Positions 51,992 to 60,099 of a stretch of 64,000 nt of DNA are shown one piece after another. Every line of letters starts with the position of its first letter. Positions within the stretch are counted from its first letter, which is position 1. Origin of the DNA: Bacteroidota bacterium (GTDB taxonomy: Bacteria; Bacteroidota; Bacteroidia; Flavobacteriales; Weeksellaceae); contig JAFDZI010000021.1 in assembly GCA_018266955.1 (NCBI GenBank), forward strand, positions 1-64,000, read 5' to 3'. The notes below the pieces were generated by a model. It was not told where the DNA came from, did no database searches, and worked only from the letters and a program-made list of their open reading frames with translations. The position numbers and the translations under genes are program-made.

Positions 51992-52189
51992 TTAAGCTGC
52001 TTTTTCTTTTTTATCTTTAGATGCGCAGCATGATTTTTTCTCTTTAGAATCACAAGATTTTTTGTCTTTGTCTTTGCAGTTCTTTTTGTCTTTGCATTCT
52101 TTCTTGTCTTTATCACAAGCTACAGAGGTATTGGCTGCATAACCGAATGTGAAAGCCGTAATGGCAACAATTGCTAATAATTTTTTCAT
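51992..52189 (-). CDS. Small exported Lys/Cys/Asp-rich protein
   Basis: 65 residues. A signal peptide (MKKLLAIVAITAFTFGYA) is followed by a mature part of about 45 residues made almost only of Lys, Asp, Glu, Ser and Cys: CDKDKKECKDKKNCKDKDKK and then CDSKEKKSCCASKDKK. There are six cysteines, including one CC pair. No globular fold is apparent. Metal binding in the periplasm is the simplest idea; it is inferred, not shown. The coding sequence is repetitive at DNA level (tttgtctttg units). Confidence 0.7.
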   Translation of the reverse strand: MKKLLAIVAITAFTFGYAANTSVACDKDKKECKDKKNCKDKDKKSCDSKEKKSCCASKDKKEKAA

Positions 52190-52275
52190 TTCTTTATAAA
52201 TTAATTGTTTTTAATTATTCATCAAAGATATAGTTTTTTTCTGATTTCAAAATCAATTTTTTAAATTTATTAAAA

Positions 52276-53226
52276 TGAACTTGTTTAAAGTTTTCTAATC
52301 AAAATACAACAAAAGGCAATGTTATGTAAATTCCTCCAATGCTGTGTTTTTGTTTCATAGCGTATCAATAGTGCTTTAAAGCCATCTATCCAAGCATTCA
52401 TTCGCTCTATCACAAATCTTCTTTTATATAATTTTTTATCCAAAATTTCTTCTCTATCCGAGATGTTTCCGTTTCTTTTATTGAAGTCAATATTGGCGAA
52501 AATCTCGTTTGCCACACAATAATTTCTCAAATTTTCGGCATCAAATCCTGCATCAGCATTTAGAAACAGACCATCTGTCCTAATGTTGGATTTTTTTATT
52601 TCTTCGAACATTTTGTCTAACTGATTTTCTATATCGTAAACATCATGATGATTTCCAGGAATCACATCTGAACAACTCAAAGGAATCCCTTGGTTATCGC
52701 AAAAGAACAACATATTGCTTGTGGCGCCTTTTTTGCGAGATTGGTAGCCAACACCTTCCCCGCCACGCTTGGCAAGAGATTGTGAGCCATCTAACTGGAT
52801 ACTGCTTAAATCTAAATACTTTTTATATTTTTCAAAAATCTCCACCTTAATCTTGTCCCAAATTTTTTCTTTACTCCATCTTGCAAAATGCTGATAAACA
52901 CTATTCCAACTATATTCTACATCAAAAAACTGTTTGGTAGGGAGTTCCCTCCACTGACATCCTGTTTTCAATCTGTAAAGGATGGCCTCCACAATTTGTT
53001 CCACCCGAACTTTCGCGTTATTTTTCTTGACTCCTAAAGTCAAATTGGAAGAAAATTCTTTTATTATTTCAGATAAATCATTATTTTTACTGTATTGACT
53101 GGTATTCTTATTCATAGAGAAATTTGTAGTTATATTCCTCTAATATACTGAATATCAGTCATTTGTGCAAATAATTTACATCTTTTTTCAGTCCTTTTTA
53201 TGAATAATTTACTTTAAACAAGTTCA
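52276..53226 (-). mobile_element. IS5-family insertion sequence, apparently complete
   Basis: 951 bp bounded by 16-bp perfect terminal inverted repeats TGAACTTGTTTAAAGT (52276-52291) and its complement (53211-53226), with one intact transposase gene inside. The stop codon lies within the left repeat. Flanking bases are A/T-rich (TTAAAA on the left, ATTTTAA on the right), so the target duplication could not be set with certainty. Confidence 0.88.
52285..53115 (-). CDS. IS5-family DDE transposase
   Basis: 276 residues, full length with no frameshift. The N-terminal DUF4096-like domain contains RVEQIVEAILYRLKTGCQWRELP. DDE-type catalytic residues are Asp in SSIQLDGSQS, Asp in NADAGFDAENL and Glu in RFVIERMNAWIDGFKALLIRYE (the IS5 signature Y-R-E type element). 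It is the only transposase in the window and is probably still functional. Confidence 0.92.
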   Translation of the reverse strand: MNKNTSQYSKNNDLSEIIKEFSSNLTLGVKKNNAKVRVEQIVEAILYRLKTGCQWRELPTKQFFDVEYSWNSVYQHFARWSKEKIWDKIKVEIFEKYKKYLDLSSIQLDGSQSLAKRGGEGVGYQSRKKGATSNMLFFCDNQGIPLSCSDVIPGNHHDVYDIENQLDKMFEEIKKSNIRTDGLFLNADAGFDAENLRNYCVANEIFANIDFNKRNGNISDREEILDKKLYKRRFVIERMNAWIDGFKALLIRYETKTQHWRNLHNIAFCCILIRKL

Positions 53227-53324
53227 ATTTTAACAAATGAATTTTTCTATTGATACCAACAATTTTGATTCGGTATTTAAATTGAAACTCATGTTTTATT
53301 GTTACATTATGTATTGCATTTTTT

Positions 53325-53332
53325 TACCTTTG
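53325..53332 (+). promoter_or_regulatory. -7 box of fabH
   Basis: TACCTTTG fits TAnnTTTG, 22 nt before the ATG. The nearest TTG (53299-53301) is 23 nt upstream, slightly long. The IS element ends about 100 bp upstream and does not disrupt it. Confidence 0.5.
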
Positions 53333-53354
53333 TGTTTTTCAAATTTATTAAGAT

Positions 53355-54377
53355 ATGCTTAAAAGTTATATTAAAGGAATAGGGCACTTCGTTCCTGAAA
53401 ATATCGTAACCAATGATGATTTGGCTCAAGTAATGAATACCAATGATGAATGGATTACCGAGAGAACGGGAATAAAAGAAAGACGACACAGAAGAGACCG
53501 TGTTCATTCGGATGAAACCACTGCTACCTATGCATTTCATGCTGCCAAAAAAGCTTTAAGTATGGCCAAAATGTCTGCTCAAGATTTGGATTATATAGTG
53601 TTTGCAACGCTTTCCCCAGATTATTTTTTTCCAGGAAGTGGAGTGGTGTTGCAAGATTTGTTGGGTTGCAAAACCATAGGTGCATTGGATGTTAGAAACC
53701 AATGCTCTGGCTTTATTTACGCCATGAGTGTGGCAAATGCATTCATTAAATCTGGAACTTATAAAAATATTCTGGTAGTAGGTGCTGAAATACATTCCTT
53801 TGGATTGGATTTTTCCGATGAAGGTAGAGGGGTTTCTGTCATTTTTGGCGATGGTGCTGGTGCCGTTATTTTGTCAGCAACAGAAATGGAGGATCATGGC
53901 GATATTTTGGCGGTTAATATGCACTCCGAAGGGAAATATGCCGAAGAATTGGTGGTGAAATTCCCGGGGACCAAATATGGCTGGAGCGACAGACTGCTTA
54001 CGGAAAATCATGGTCTGACTTCCAAAGAAATCTATCCTTATATGAACGGAAATTTCGTCTTCAAACATGCCGTAACTCGTTTCCCCGAAACCATGATGGA
54101 AGCACTAGACAAAGCGGGTAAAAAAGTGGAAGACCTCGATATGTTTATCCCACACCAAGCCAACTTGAGAATTGCCCAATTTGTACAGCAAAAATTCAGT
54201 TTGCCCGATGAAAAAATCTTCAACAACATCCAAAAATACGGAAATACAACCGCTGCTTCTATAGTTATCGCACTAAGTGAAGCCATAGAACAGGATAAAA
54301 TAAAACGAGGCGACTTGGTTCTCCTATCCGCCTTTGGTAGTGGGTTTACTTGGGGGTCGGTGCTTTTTCATTATTAA
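53355..54377 (+). CDS. fabH: 3-oxoacyl-[ACP] synthase III
   Basis: 340 residues. It condenses an acyl-CoA primer with malonyl-ACP to start fatty-acid synthesis. The triad is intact: Cys in VRNQCSGFIYA (about 117), His in IPHQANLRI and Asn in YGNTTAAS. In this phylum the primer is often branched (iso). A second synthase III gene lies at 55733-56806, so primer choice or pathway may be divided between them. Confidence 0.93.
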   Translation: MLKSYIKGIGHFVPENIVTNDDLAQVMNTNDEWITERTGIKERRHRRDRVHSDETTATYAFHAAKKALSMAKMSAQDLDYIVFATLSPDYFFPGSGVVLQDLLGCKTIGALDVRNQCSGFIYAMSVANAFIKSGTYKNILVVGAEIHSFGLDFSDEGRGVSVIFGDGAGAVILSATEMEDHGDILAVNMHSEGKYAEELVVKFPGTKYGWSDRLLTENHGLTSKEIYPYMNGNFVFKHAVTRFPETMMEALDKAGKKVEDLDMFIPHQANLRIAQFVQQKFSLPDEKIFNNIQKYGNTTAASIVIALSEAIEQDKIKRGDLVLLSAFGSGFTWGSVLFHY

Positions 54378-54389
54378 ATGTAGGATAAA

Positions 54390-54453
54390 GAATAAAGAGG
54401 AAAGAATAAAGAGAAAAGAGAAAAGAATAAAGAGAAAAGAATAAAGAGAAAAG
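54390..54453 (+). repeat. 14-bp polypurine tandem repeat
   Basis: Units GAATAAAGAGGAAA, GAATAAAGAGAAAA, a half-unit GAGAAAA, then two more GAATAAAGAGAAAA, all purines on the plus strand except the T. It lies between convergent fabH and the kinase gene. A related GAATAAAGA tract occurs at 63790-63820. Confidence 0.85.
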
Positions 54454-54485
54454 AATAGATTGGTTTTGTGCCAATCTATTTTGTT
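54454..54485. terminator. Bidirectional terminator after fabH and the kinase gene
   Basis: A 10-bp perfect stem, AATAGATTGG (54454-54463) with CCAATCTATT (54471-54480), is followed by T residues. It overlaps the kinase stop codon (54476-54478). Confidence 0.75.
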
Positions 54486-55666
54486 TTGAAGATAATTCTG
54501 AAGATACTGCCTTTGCCTACTTCCGATTGGGCGATTTTTATTTCTCCCTTGTGATATTCGTTAATTACTCTTTTGGCCAGACTCAAACCCAAACCCCAAC
54601 CTCTTTTTTTTGTGGAAAATCCTGGTTTAAAAACATTTCTAGTCTGCTTGGAAGTCATGCCGCATCCGGAGTCCTTACAGTCGATTATTATGTTTTTGGA
54701 TTTCTCGTAGAGTGAAATTTCCAATTGACCATTTCCCTTCATGGCATCTACGGCATTTTTCACGAGATTTTCAATGACCCAACTCATCAAGATTTTATTA
54801 TGATTGATCCAAATTTCTTCTTTGGGCATTGATATTTGGAAATTGACTTTTGTAGAAATTCTTTTCTTTAAATATTCATAATTCTGCAGTACCGTGTCAG
54901 AAAGGTTGGTGTCATTCAGTTCTGGGACCGATCCAATTTTGGAGAATCTTTCAGAAATAGTCTTCAAACGATTGATGTCTTTTTCAACTTCAGTAATCGC
55001 TTCGGACTGTGGGTTGTCTAATTTCATCACTTCCATCCATCCAATCATAGAAGACAAAGGAGTGCCAATCTGATGGGCTGTTTCCTTGGCCAATCCAGCC
55101 CAAAGAAAACCCTCATCTGTCTTTTTTAGCGTTTTCATAAACCAAAATGAAAAAAGAAAATACCCTAGAATGATAAGTCCAAGTAAATAAGGGGTATATC
55201 GTAGATTGTTAAGTAAAGCCGAATTGTCGTAATACACAAATTGGTTGTTGCCATCTGGAAATTCAATCTCGAAAGGGCGATAGGAATTTTCCATTTTTTG
55301 CATCAATGCCTTTAATTTTTGTGGATTTTTCCAAATGTTATCGGGAATGTTTCTGTGGTAACCTTCATCCGGGATTGGAATTTTGTTTTTGTCGGTTACA
55401 ATAACAGGGATGGTAGAGTTGATGTTGAGAATTTCCGGTAAAAGATCCAAAATTGCTGGGTCTGGAGAGGTAAGTTCTTTTTGTATTTTTATGGATTTGG
55501 AAAGAAGATTAATCCTCTTAATTTCTTCTTTTCGTAAATAATTAACGACTTGTGTGGTAGCGAGTACGATGCCTACCACCAATAAGGTCATTACAAAAAA
55601 AACAAACCATCGGTTGATTTTGGAAAGGATTTTACTAGGATTCAATAGTTGTATTTTATAGTTCAA
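54476..55666 (-). CDS. Orphan sensor histidine kinase
   Basis: 396 residues with a TTG start (55666-55664); no ATG occurs before the first membrane helix. TM1 is near 20-42, then comes a periplasmic sensor of about 110 residues, and TM2 is near 158-174. The phospho-acceptor helix reads LAKETAHQIGTPLSSMIGWM (His near 197). The HATPase domain has N-box VIENLVKNAVDAM, DSGCGM and GWGLGLSLAKRVI. There is no response regulator beside it. Its position between two ketoacyl synthase III genes may be chance or may link it to lipid state. Confidence 0.9.
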   Translation of the reverse strand: MNYKIQLLNPSKILSKINRWFVFFVMTLLVVGIVLATTQVVNYLRKEEIKRINLLSKSIKIQKELTSPDPAILDLLPEILNINSTIPVIVTDKNKIPIPDEGYHRNIPDNIWKNPQKLKALMQKMENSYRPFEIEFPDGNNQFVYYDNSALLNNLRYTPYLLGLIILGYFLFSFWFMKTLKKTDEGFLWAGLAKETAHQIGTPLSSMIGWMEVMKLDNPQSEAITEVEKDINRLKTISERFSKIGSVPELNDTNLSDTVLQNYEYLKKRISTKVNFQISMPKEEIWINHNKILMSWVIENLVKNAVDAMKGNGQLEISLYEKSKNIIIDCKDSGCGMTSKQTRNVFKPGFSTKKRGWGLGLSLAKRVINEYHKGEIKIAQSEVGKGSIFRIIFKTK

Positions 55667-55732
55667 AAATACTAAAATTTAGTCAAAGAAATCTCAATGT
55701 CAAAATCAACCGATGGTATAGGTTTACTTTTT

Positions 55733-56806
55733 TTAAGAATTTGGAAATTTGTAAATAATACAATTAATGTTCATACCGGCTCCTACGGAAGCCATTACGA
55801 TATTTCCGTTTTTTTCGAAACGATGTTCACCCAATTGGTGGGTGGAGATTAGGTGAAACATTGTAGGGATGGTTGCTACCGAGGAGTTTCCAAACTCTTG
55901 TATGGTCATTGGCGAAATGCTGTGGTCGTAGTCTTTGATGCCGTAAAGTCTGAAGAGTCTGTCAATCATTGCGTAATCCATTTTGGCATTCGCTTGGTGA
56001 ATTAAAACCTTATTGATATCCGTAATTGAAAGTCCAGCCATATCGATGGTATCTTTTATGGCAGCGGGTACATTTTTTAGGGCGTACTCATAAATTTTTC
56101 TACCTTGCATTCGTATAAAGAGAGCGTCTTTGGTATTGTCCTTGTTCAAGGAGCAAGAGTTGGTAAGGTAGTCCAATTCTTGGGCATTGTCGCAAATAGT
56201 ACTATGGGCAATAATTCCTACATTTTCTTGTTCAGAAGCTTGTACCACAACGGCACCTGCACCATCGGAGAAAATCATTTTATTTCTGTCATAAGGATCG
56301 GTTACCCTACTAAGAGAATCGCCACCTGCAACTAAAATTGTTTTTGCTTTTCCGGATTTTATTAGGATGTCGGCCAAAATCATGGCTTCTACCCAACCTG
56401 GGCAACCGAAAACCATATCGTAAGTAATGCATTTTCTGTTTTTAATGCCGAGTTTGTTTTTAACCCTCGCAGCCATATTAGGCATAAAGTTGGCATGTCC
56501 ATTTTGACTTACTTCTCCAAAATTAGTTCCGTATAATATATAATCAATTTCTTCTGGATCTATACCGGCGTTTTCTATGGCCATTTTAGAGGCTTCATAT
56601 CCCATGTCGGAATTGTATAGGTGATCTTCCAAATATCGTCTGTTTTCTATTTCAGTGATTTCTACAAACTTACCGACGATTTCTTCATTAGGTTTATCGA
56701 TTTTTTCTCCTTCTTCTGTATAGAATTCTGTATCCATAAAATGAGATCTTCCGATAACTCTTGTAGGTAGGTAACACCCCGATCCTGTAATGATTGTACT
56801 TGGCAT
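55733..56806 (-). CDS. Beta-ketoacyl-ACP synthase III family protein
   Basis: 357 residues. The thiolase-fold triad is complete: Cys in MVFGCPGWVEA (about 128), His in LIHQANAKM and Asn in EFGNSSVATIPT. It has insertions near residues 20-60 relative to FabH and belongs to the wider synthase III group (DarB/BioZ-like), whose members start specialised acyl chains or transfer acyl groups. The role here is not determined. Confidence 0.85.
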   Translation of the reverse strand: MPSTIITGSGCYLPTRVIGRSHFMDTEFYTEEGEKIDKPNEEIVGKFVEITEIENRRYLEDHLYNSDMGYEASKMAIENAGIDPEEIDYILYGTNFGEVSQNGHANFMPNMAARVKNKLGIKNRKCITYDMVFGCPGWVEAMILADILIKSGKAKTILVAGGDSLSRVTDPYDRNKMIFSDGAGAVVVQASEQENVGIIAHSTICDNAQELDYLTNSCSLNKDNTKDALFIRMQGRKIYEYALKNVPAAIKDTIDMAGLSITDINKVLIHQANAKMDYAMIDRLFRLYGIKDYDHSISPMTIQEFGNSSVATIPTMFHLISTHQLGEHRFEKNGNIVMASVGAGMNINCIIYKFPNS

Positions 56807-56961
56807 ATAAAAATATTGATTGAGTCAGCAAAGTTAATAATTAATAAATTAAGAAGTATTTAAAAATATTATTAAATTTGCAAAAATTGACCCTTTGCAT
56901 AGGAATTCGCCATAGTCAAATCTTTTTGTGTACAAACACTCATGAAGATAGGCGATTGTTT

Positions 56962-57558
56962 ATGAACATTGAAAAAAAATATCTAAATATGAAAAATAAT
57001 CCAGCTCTTAAAGGTTTTATAATTGCATTGTTGGCAGCTATATTATCTTTTGGGATTTATTTTATATTTTTAGCTAAAAAAGATAGCTTTATAATTGATA
57101 ATCCAACCACAAATACCTATTACTTTAAAGTAAACGATGGGGAAGAGAAGGTTATTACTTCCGGACAATTTGTTCCGGTGAATCTTAATAAAGGGAAAAA
57201 TGAGATTAAGGTATTCGATGGACACAAGAAGTTATTGTACGATTCGTCGTTTCAAGTAAGCAAGCAAAGAGGCATGGTGAATATTGCCCATCAGGATTAT
57301 TACATCAACAATCAATATTATGGGTATAATCTTAATAAAGATTCCTTATTGGTGGCTCTAGGTCATACAACCATCGATGGGAATAATTATTTAGGAGCAC
57401 CCAAAAAGTTCAATCGTTTGTACACTGAAGATTTTTATTATAATGTGAATGAAGATTATGATAAAATTATAAAAAATATACAAAAAGTAGAATCGAGATC
57501 TAAGATTTTCAGAAAGCAGGATTTTTTAAATTATTATAAAGAATATTATAAATTTTGA
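56962..57558 (+). CDS. Single-pass membrane protein, unknown
   Basis: 198 residues from ATG 56962; ATG 56989 is an alternative and the longer TTG frame is not credible. One N-terminal membrane helix (ALKGFIIALLAAILSFGIYF) is followed by an exported domain of strands (TYYFKVNDGEEKVITSGQFV, KNEIKVFDGHKKLLYDSSFQ) that resembles a small Ig-like or immunity-type fold. Its stop TGA overlaps the TTG start of menG, so the two are coupled. Function unknown. Confidence 0.65.
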   Translation: MNIEKKYLNMKNNPALKGFIIALLAAILSFGIYFIFLAKKDSFIIDNPTTNTYYFKVNDGEEKVITSGQFVPVNLNKGKNEIKVFDGHKKLLYDSSFQVSKQRGMVNIAHQDYYINNQYYGYNLNKDSLLVALGHTTIDGNNYLGAPKKFNRLYTEDFYYNVNEDYDKIIKNIQKVESRSKIFRKQDFLNYYKEYYKF

Positions 57559-58286
57559 CAAAAGATATAAATAAAGTAACGCCCTACAACTCCGATGCCA
57601 GCAAAAAAAGTCAGGTAGAGGATATGTTTGATAATATTGCACCAAAGTATGACATGTTGAACCATGTATTGTCTATGAAAATAGATGTACTATGGCGTAA
57701 TACTTTAGTGAAAATGCTGAAAAAAGACCAACCCCAAGAGGTTTTGGATGTAGCCACCGGTACCGGTGACTTGGCCATTGCTGTACAAAAAGGGACTCAT
57801 GCCAAAGTGGTGGGATTAGATTTATCGCAACAAATGTTAAATGTTGGTGTTATTAAAATAAAAAAACTTAATTTAGACGGCGAAATTTCTATGCAAAAAG
57901 GCGATGCTGAGAATTTACCATTTTCCGACAATAGGTTTGATGCGGTAACGGTAGCTTTTGGGGTGAGAAATTTCGAAAATTTAACAAAAGGATTGTCTGA
58001 ACTAAGAAGAGTTGTAAAAGACGGGAAAAGTATTTTTATTTTAGAATTTTCTAAAGTGGAAGGTTTTTTAGGTCCTTTATATATGTTTTATTTTAAAAAT
58101 ATTTTACCAATGATTGGGAAATTGGTTTCAAAGGACAACAGAGCATATACCTATCTTCCAGACTCGGTAAATGCCTTTCCTTTTGGAGAGAAAATGAAGA
58201 ATATCCTTTTGGAAACAGGATTTAAAAAAGTTGAATATAAAAAACTAAGTTTTGGCATAGCCACCATCTATAAAGCAACAAAATAA
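57555..58286 (+). CDS. menG: Demethylmenaquinone methyltransferase
   Basis: 243 residues, starting with TTG (57555-57557), which overlaps the previous stop (TTGA). The N-terminus TKDINKVTPYNSDASKKSQV is typical, and the next ATG is 23 codons in. UbiE signatures: FDNIAPKYDMLNHVLSM (about 25-41), SAM motif VLDVATGTGDLAI and the C-terminal YTYLPDSVNAFPFGEKM. It performs the last step of menaquinone synthesis with S-adenosylmethionine. porT follows 3 nt after it. Confidence 0.93.
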   Translation: MTKDINKVTPYNSDASKKSQVEDMFDNIAPKYDMLNHVLSMKIDVLWRNTLVKMLKKDQPQEVLDVATGTGDLAIAVQKGTHAKVVGLDLSQQMLNVGVIKIKKLNLDGEISMQKGDAENLPFSDNRFDAVTVAFGVRNFENLTKGLSELRRVVKDGKSIFILEFSKVEGFLGPLYMFYFKNILPMIGKLVSKDNRAYTYLPDSVNAFPFGEKMKNILLETGFKKVEYKKLSFGIATIYKATK

Positions 58287-58289
58287 ACT

Positions 58290-59075
58290 ATGAATAAAAT
58301 TTTATCCAAAGCATTAATACTGGCGACTTTCGGTGCTACATTTTTTGCACAAGCCCAGTTGTTTTCCACCAATAACCGTATGGACAAGTTAGAAGGTTTT
58401 GATCAACAAAAGTTTTCATGGGGTTTTTACCTTAATGGAAATATGTATGACTATAAAATCGTATTACACCCTAGATATGGGATGGATGTAAACCATAATT
58501 TGGTAACTTCTAAACCGAGTTATAGTTTCGGTGCCGGTTTAATTGGAAAAATGAGAATTTCCGATGATGTGGATTTAAGATTGGAACCGGGATTGCAATT
58601 CGCCGAAAGAGAACTTACCTTCAATACCCAGTCCAATGACCAATATCAATTCGGGACTTTAACCAACCCTGCCTTTACACCTATAACTTTAAAAGACGAA
58701 GACAAAACAAGAGTAATTAAATCTACTTTATTGGATATTCCGGTACTTGTAGAATATCATGGATTAAGATGGTATAACTCCAGACCTTATGTAGCGGGAG
58801 GTTTTAATTATATCGTGAATTTGCAATCGAACTCAGGAAGCCCAGAAGATAATATGCAAAGCACTTACAGAAGTACAACGCATAATTTTGCTTGGTCAGC
58901 AGAAATGGGTATTCAGTTTTATTTCAATCGTTTTAAATTGACTCCAGGTATTCGAGGAACATTTTTCTTAAACAACGAGAAAGTTGCTGACAATCCAACT
59001 ACACCGCCTTATTGGGCATCGGCAATGTCCACCATACAGTCTAGAGCGATAATGTTTGTGTTGAAATTTGAATAA
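58290..59075 (+). CDS. porT: Type IX secretion system protein PorT
   Basis: 261 residues. The signal peptide (cleaved near FFAQAQ) is followed by an eight-stranded outer-membrane-barrel pattern (LVTSKPSYSFGAGLIGKM, VDLRLEPGLQFAERELTFN, LLDIPVLVEYHGLRWYNSRP, ending RAIMFVLKFE). PorT is needed for type IX secretion and gliding in Flavobacteriia. The menG-porT order is common in the class. The T9SS cargo at 20305-21297 is a likely client. Confidence 0.88.
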   Translation: MNKILSKALILATFGATFFAQAQLFSTNNRMDKLEGFDQQKFSWGFYLNGNMYDYKIVLHPRYGMDVNHNLVTSKPSYSFGAGLIGKMRISDDVDLRLEPGLQFAERELTFNTQSNDQYQFGTLTNPAFTPITLKDEDKTRVIKSTLLDIPVLVEYHGLRWYNSRPYVAGGFNYIVNLQSNSGSPEDNMQSTYRSTTHNFAWSAEMGIQFYFNRFKLTPGIRGTFFLNNEKVADNPTTPPYWASAMSTIQSRAIMFVLKFE

Positions 59076-59102
59076 TATTTTTATCGATAAAATAATGATA
59101 AG

Positions 59103-59128
59103 AAGAAGTCCCCAAGGGCTTCTTTTTT
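59103..59128 (+). terminator. Terminator after menG-porT
   Basis: AGAAGTCCC and GGGCTTCT (59103-59122) form a stem with one bulge, followed by six T residues. Confidence 0.75.
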
Positions 59129-59164
59129 ATTTATCTTTTTTTGTGAAAAAACTTCCCGAGATTT

Positions 59165-59195
59165 TTGCATTCTTTAGTCATTTTTTCTACTTTTG
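59165..59195 (+). promoter_or_regulatory. Promoter of the zapA operon
   Basis: TTG (59165-59167), exactly 20 nt, then TACTTTTG (59188-59195): a full Bacteroidota consensus promoter 29 nt before the first start codon. Confidence 0.75.
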
Positions 59196-59224
59196 TTTAT
59201 TGTTAGAAAATAAAAACACTTGAG

Positions 59225-59527
59225 ATGCTCAAAGAATTAGATAATCACTTTACAGAGCTCGAAAGAAAAATTTCGATTTTGCAAAAAGATTATCTAAAAT
59301 TGAAAGATAGTTTGTTTGAACTTCATCAAGAACATGAAGAACTGAAGTTGAAATATGATGAAGAAAAGGCGAAAAACCAGGAATTGACGGAAGATTATAA
59401 AAAAATAAAACTTCATTCGGCTCTGTCAGGTAATCCAGAACATAACCGATTAATGAAAAACCACATTAACCGATTGATAAAGGAAGTAGATACCTGCATA
59501 GCTCAATTGCAAAATAGCGGATTATAA
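59225..59527 (+). CDS. Small coiled-coil protein preceding zapA
   Basis: 100 residues, nearly all heptad-patterned helix (LERKISILQKDYLKLKDSLF, ELHQEHEELKLKYDEEKAKN) with a short C-terminal helix (IKEVDTCIAQLQNSG). It resembles ZapB-like division coiled coils. It is coupled to zapA by TAATG at 59525-59529, so a shared role in Z-ring assembly is probable but unproven. Confidence 0.75.
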   Translation: MLKELDNHFTELERKISILQKDYLKLKDSLFELHQEHEELKLKYDEEKAKNQELTEDYKKIKLHSALSGNPEHNRLMKNHINRLIKEVDTCIAQLQNSGL

Positions 59528-59814
59528 TGGATGTACGAAGAATAACCATCAATATAGCCGGAAGGATATATCCGTTAAATGTCCCTTCAGCAGAAGAGGA
59601 AACCCTAAGAAAAGTAGGGAAACAGATTGAAACAATGATTAAAGAATTTGAGTCCAATTTCGATGTGAGAGATAAGCAAGATGCACTAGCCATGTGTTGC
59701 TTAAAACTAGGTACAAACGCCGAAATGATAACTCAAGTAAATGAGAAAAATATAAAAGCTTCCACTGAACGATTAAGGAATATCAATCAGCTTTTGGAAA
59801 ATTTAGAAAAATAA
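59527..59814 (+). CDS. zapA: Cell division protein ZapA
   Basis: 95 residues. The FtsZ-binding N-terminal domain (RRITINIAGRIYPLNVPSAE, EEETLRKVGKQIETMIKEFE) is followed by a C-terminal dimerisation coiled coil. It bundles FtsZ filaments. It is coupled to the preceding coiled-coil gene and followed directly by the 6S RNA. Confidence 0.9.
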   Translation: MDVRRITINIAGRIYPLNVPSAEEETLRKVGKQIETMIKEFESNFDVRDKQDALAMCCLKLGTNAEMITQVNEKNIKASTERLRNINQLLENLEK

Positions 59815-59828
59815 TCATCTAAAGATTG

Positions 59829-59994
59829 CCTGCAATAATTCTAACACATTAAGGTAAACTCAACGCTATACTATTACCGGATGAATGTTTACACAATGGC
59901 GTGCCGATTAACTCGGATTACAGCGTGTGAAAATCAGTCCAAATCGTGTTGATAAGGAGTTTACTCTAAATCACTGAATTGTTGCAGGTTTTTT
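59829..59994 (+). ncRNA. ssrS: 6S RNA, 6S-Flavo class
   Basis: A noncoding stretch of about 165 nt between zapA and rny. The closing stem is CCTGCAA..ATTC (59829-59841) with GAAT..TTGCAGG (59976-59988), followed by a T-run of seven. Further in, GTAAACTC and GAGTTTAC pair over 8 bp (59854-59861 with 59957-59964). The centre is a large weakly paired loop with a small CCGA/TCGG hairpin. A long rod with a central bubble is the 6S design that mimics an open promoter and binds RNA polymerase. In Escherichia coli ssrS also follows zapA. The call rests on structure and position, not on a covariance search. Confidence 0.75.
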
Positions 59995-60099
59995 TGTGAA
60001 AAAATCTTAAGTGATGATTTAAGAATTAAAAATAGAAGGGAATAAATGTCCTTTAAAGTAAATAAAAATAGTAATTAACATAAAAACAAAACAAACTAT

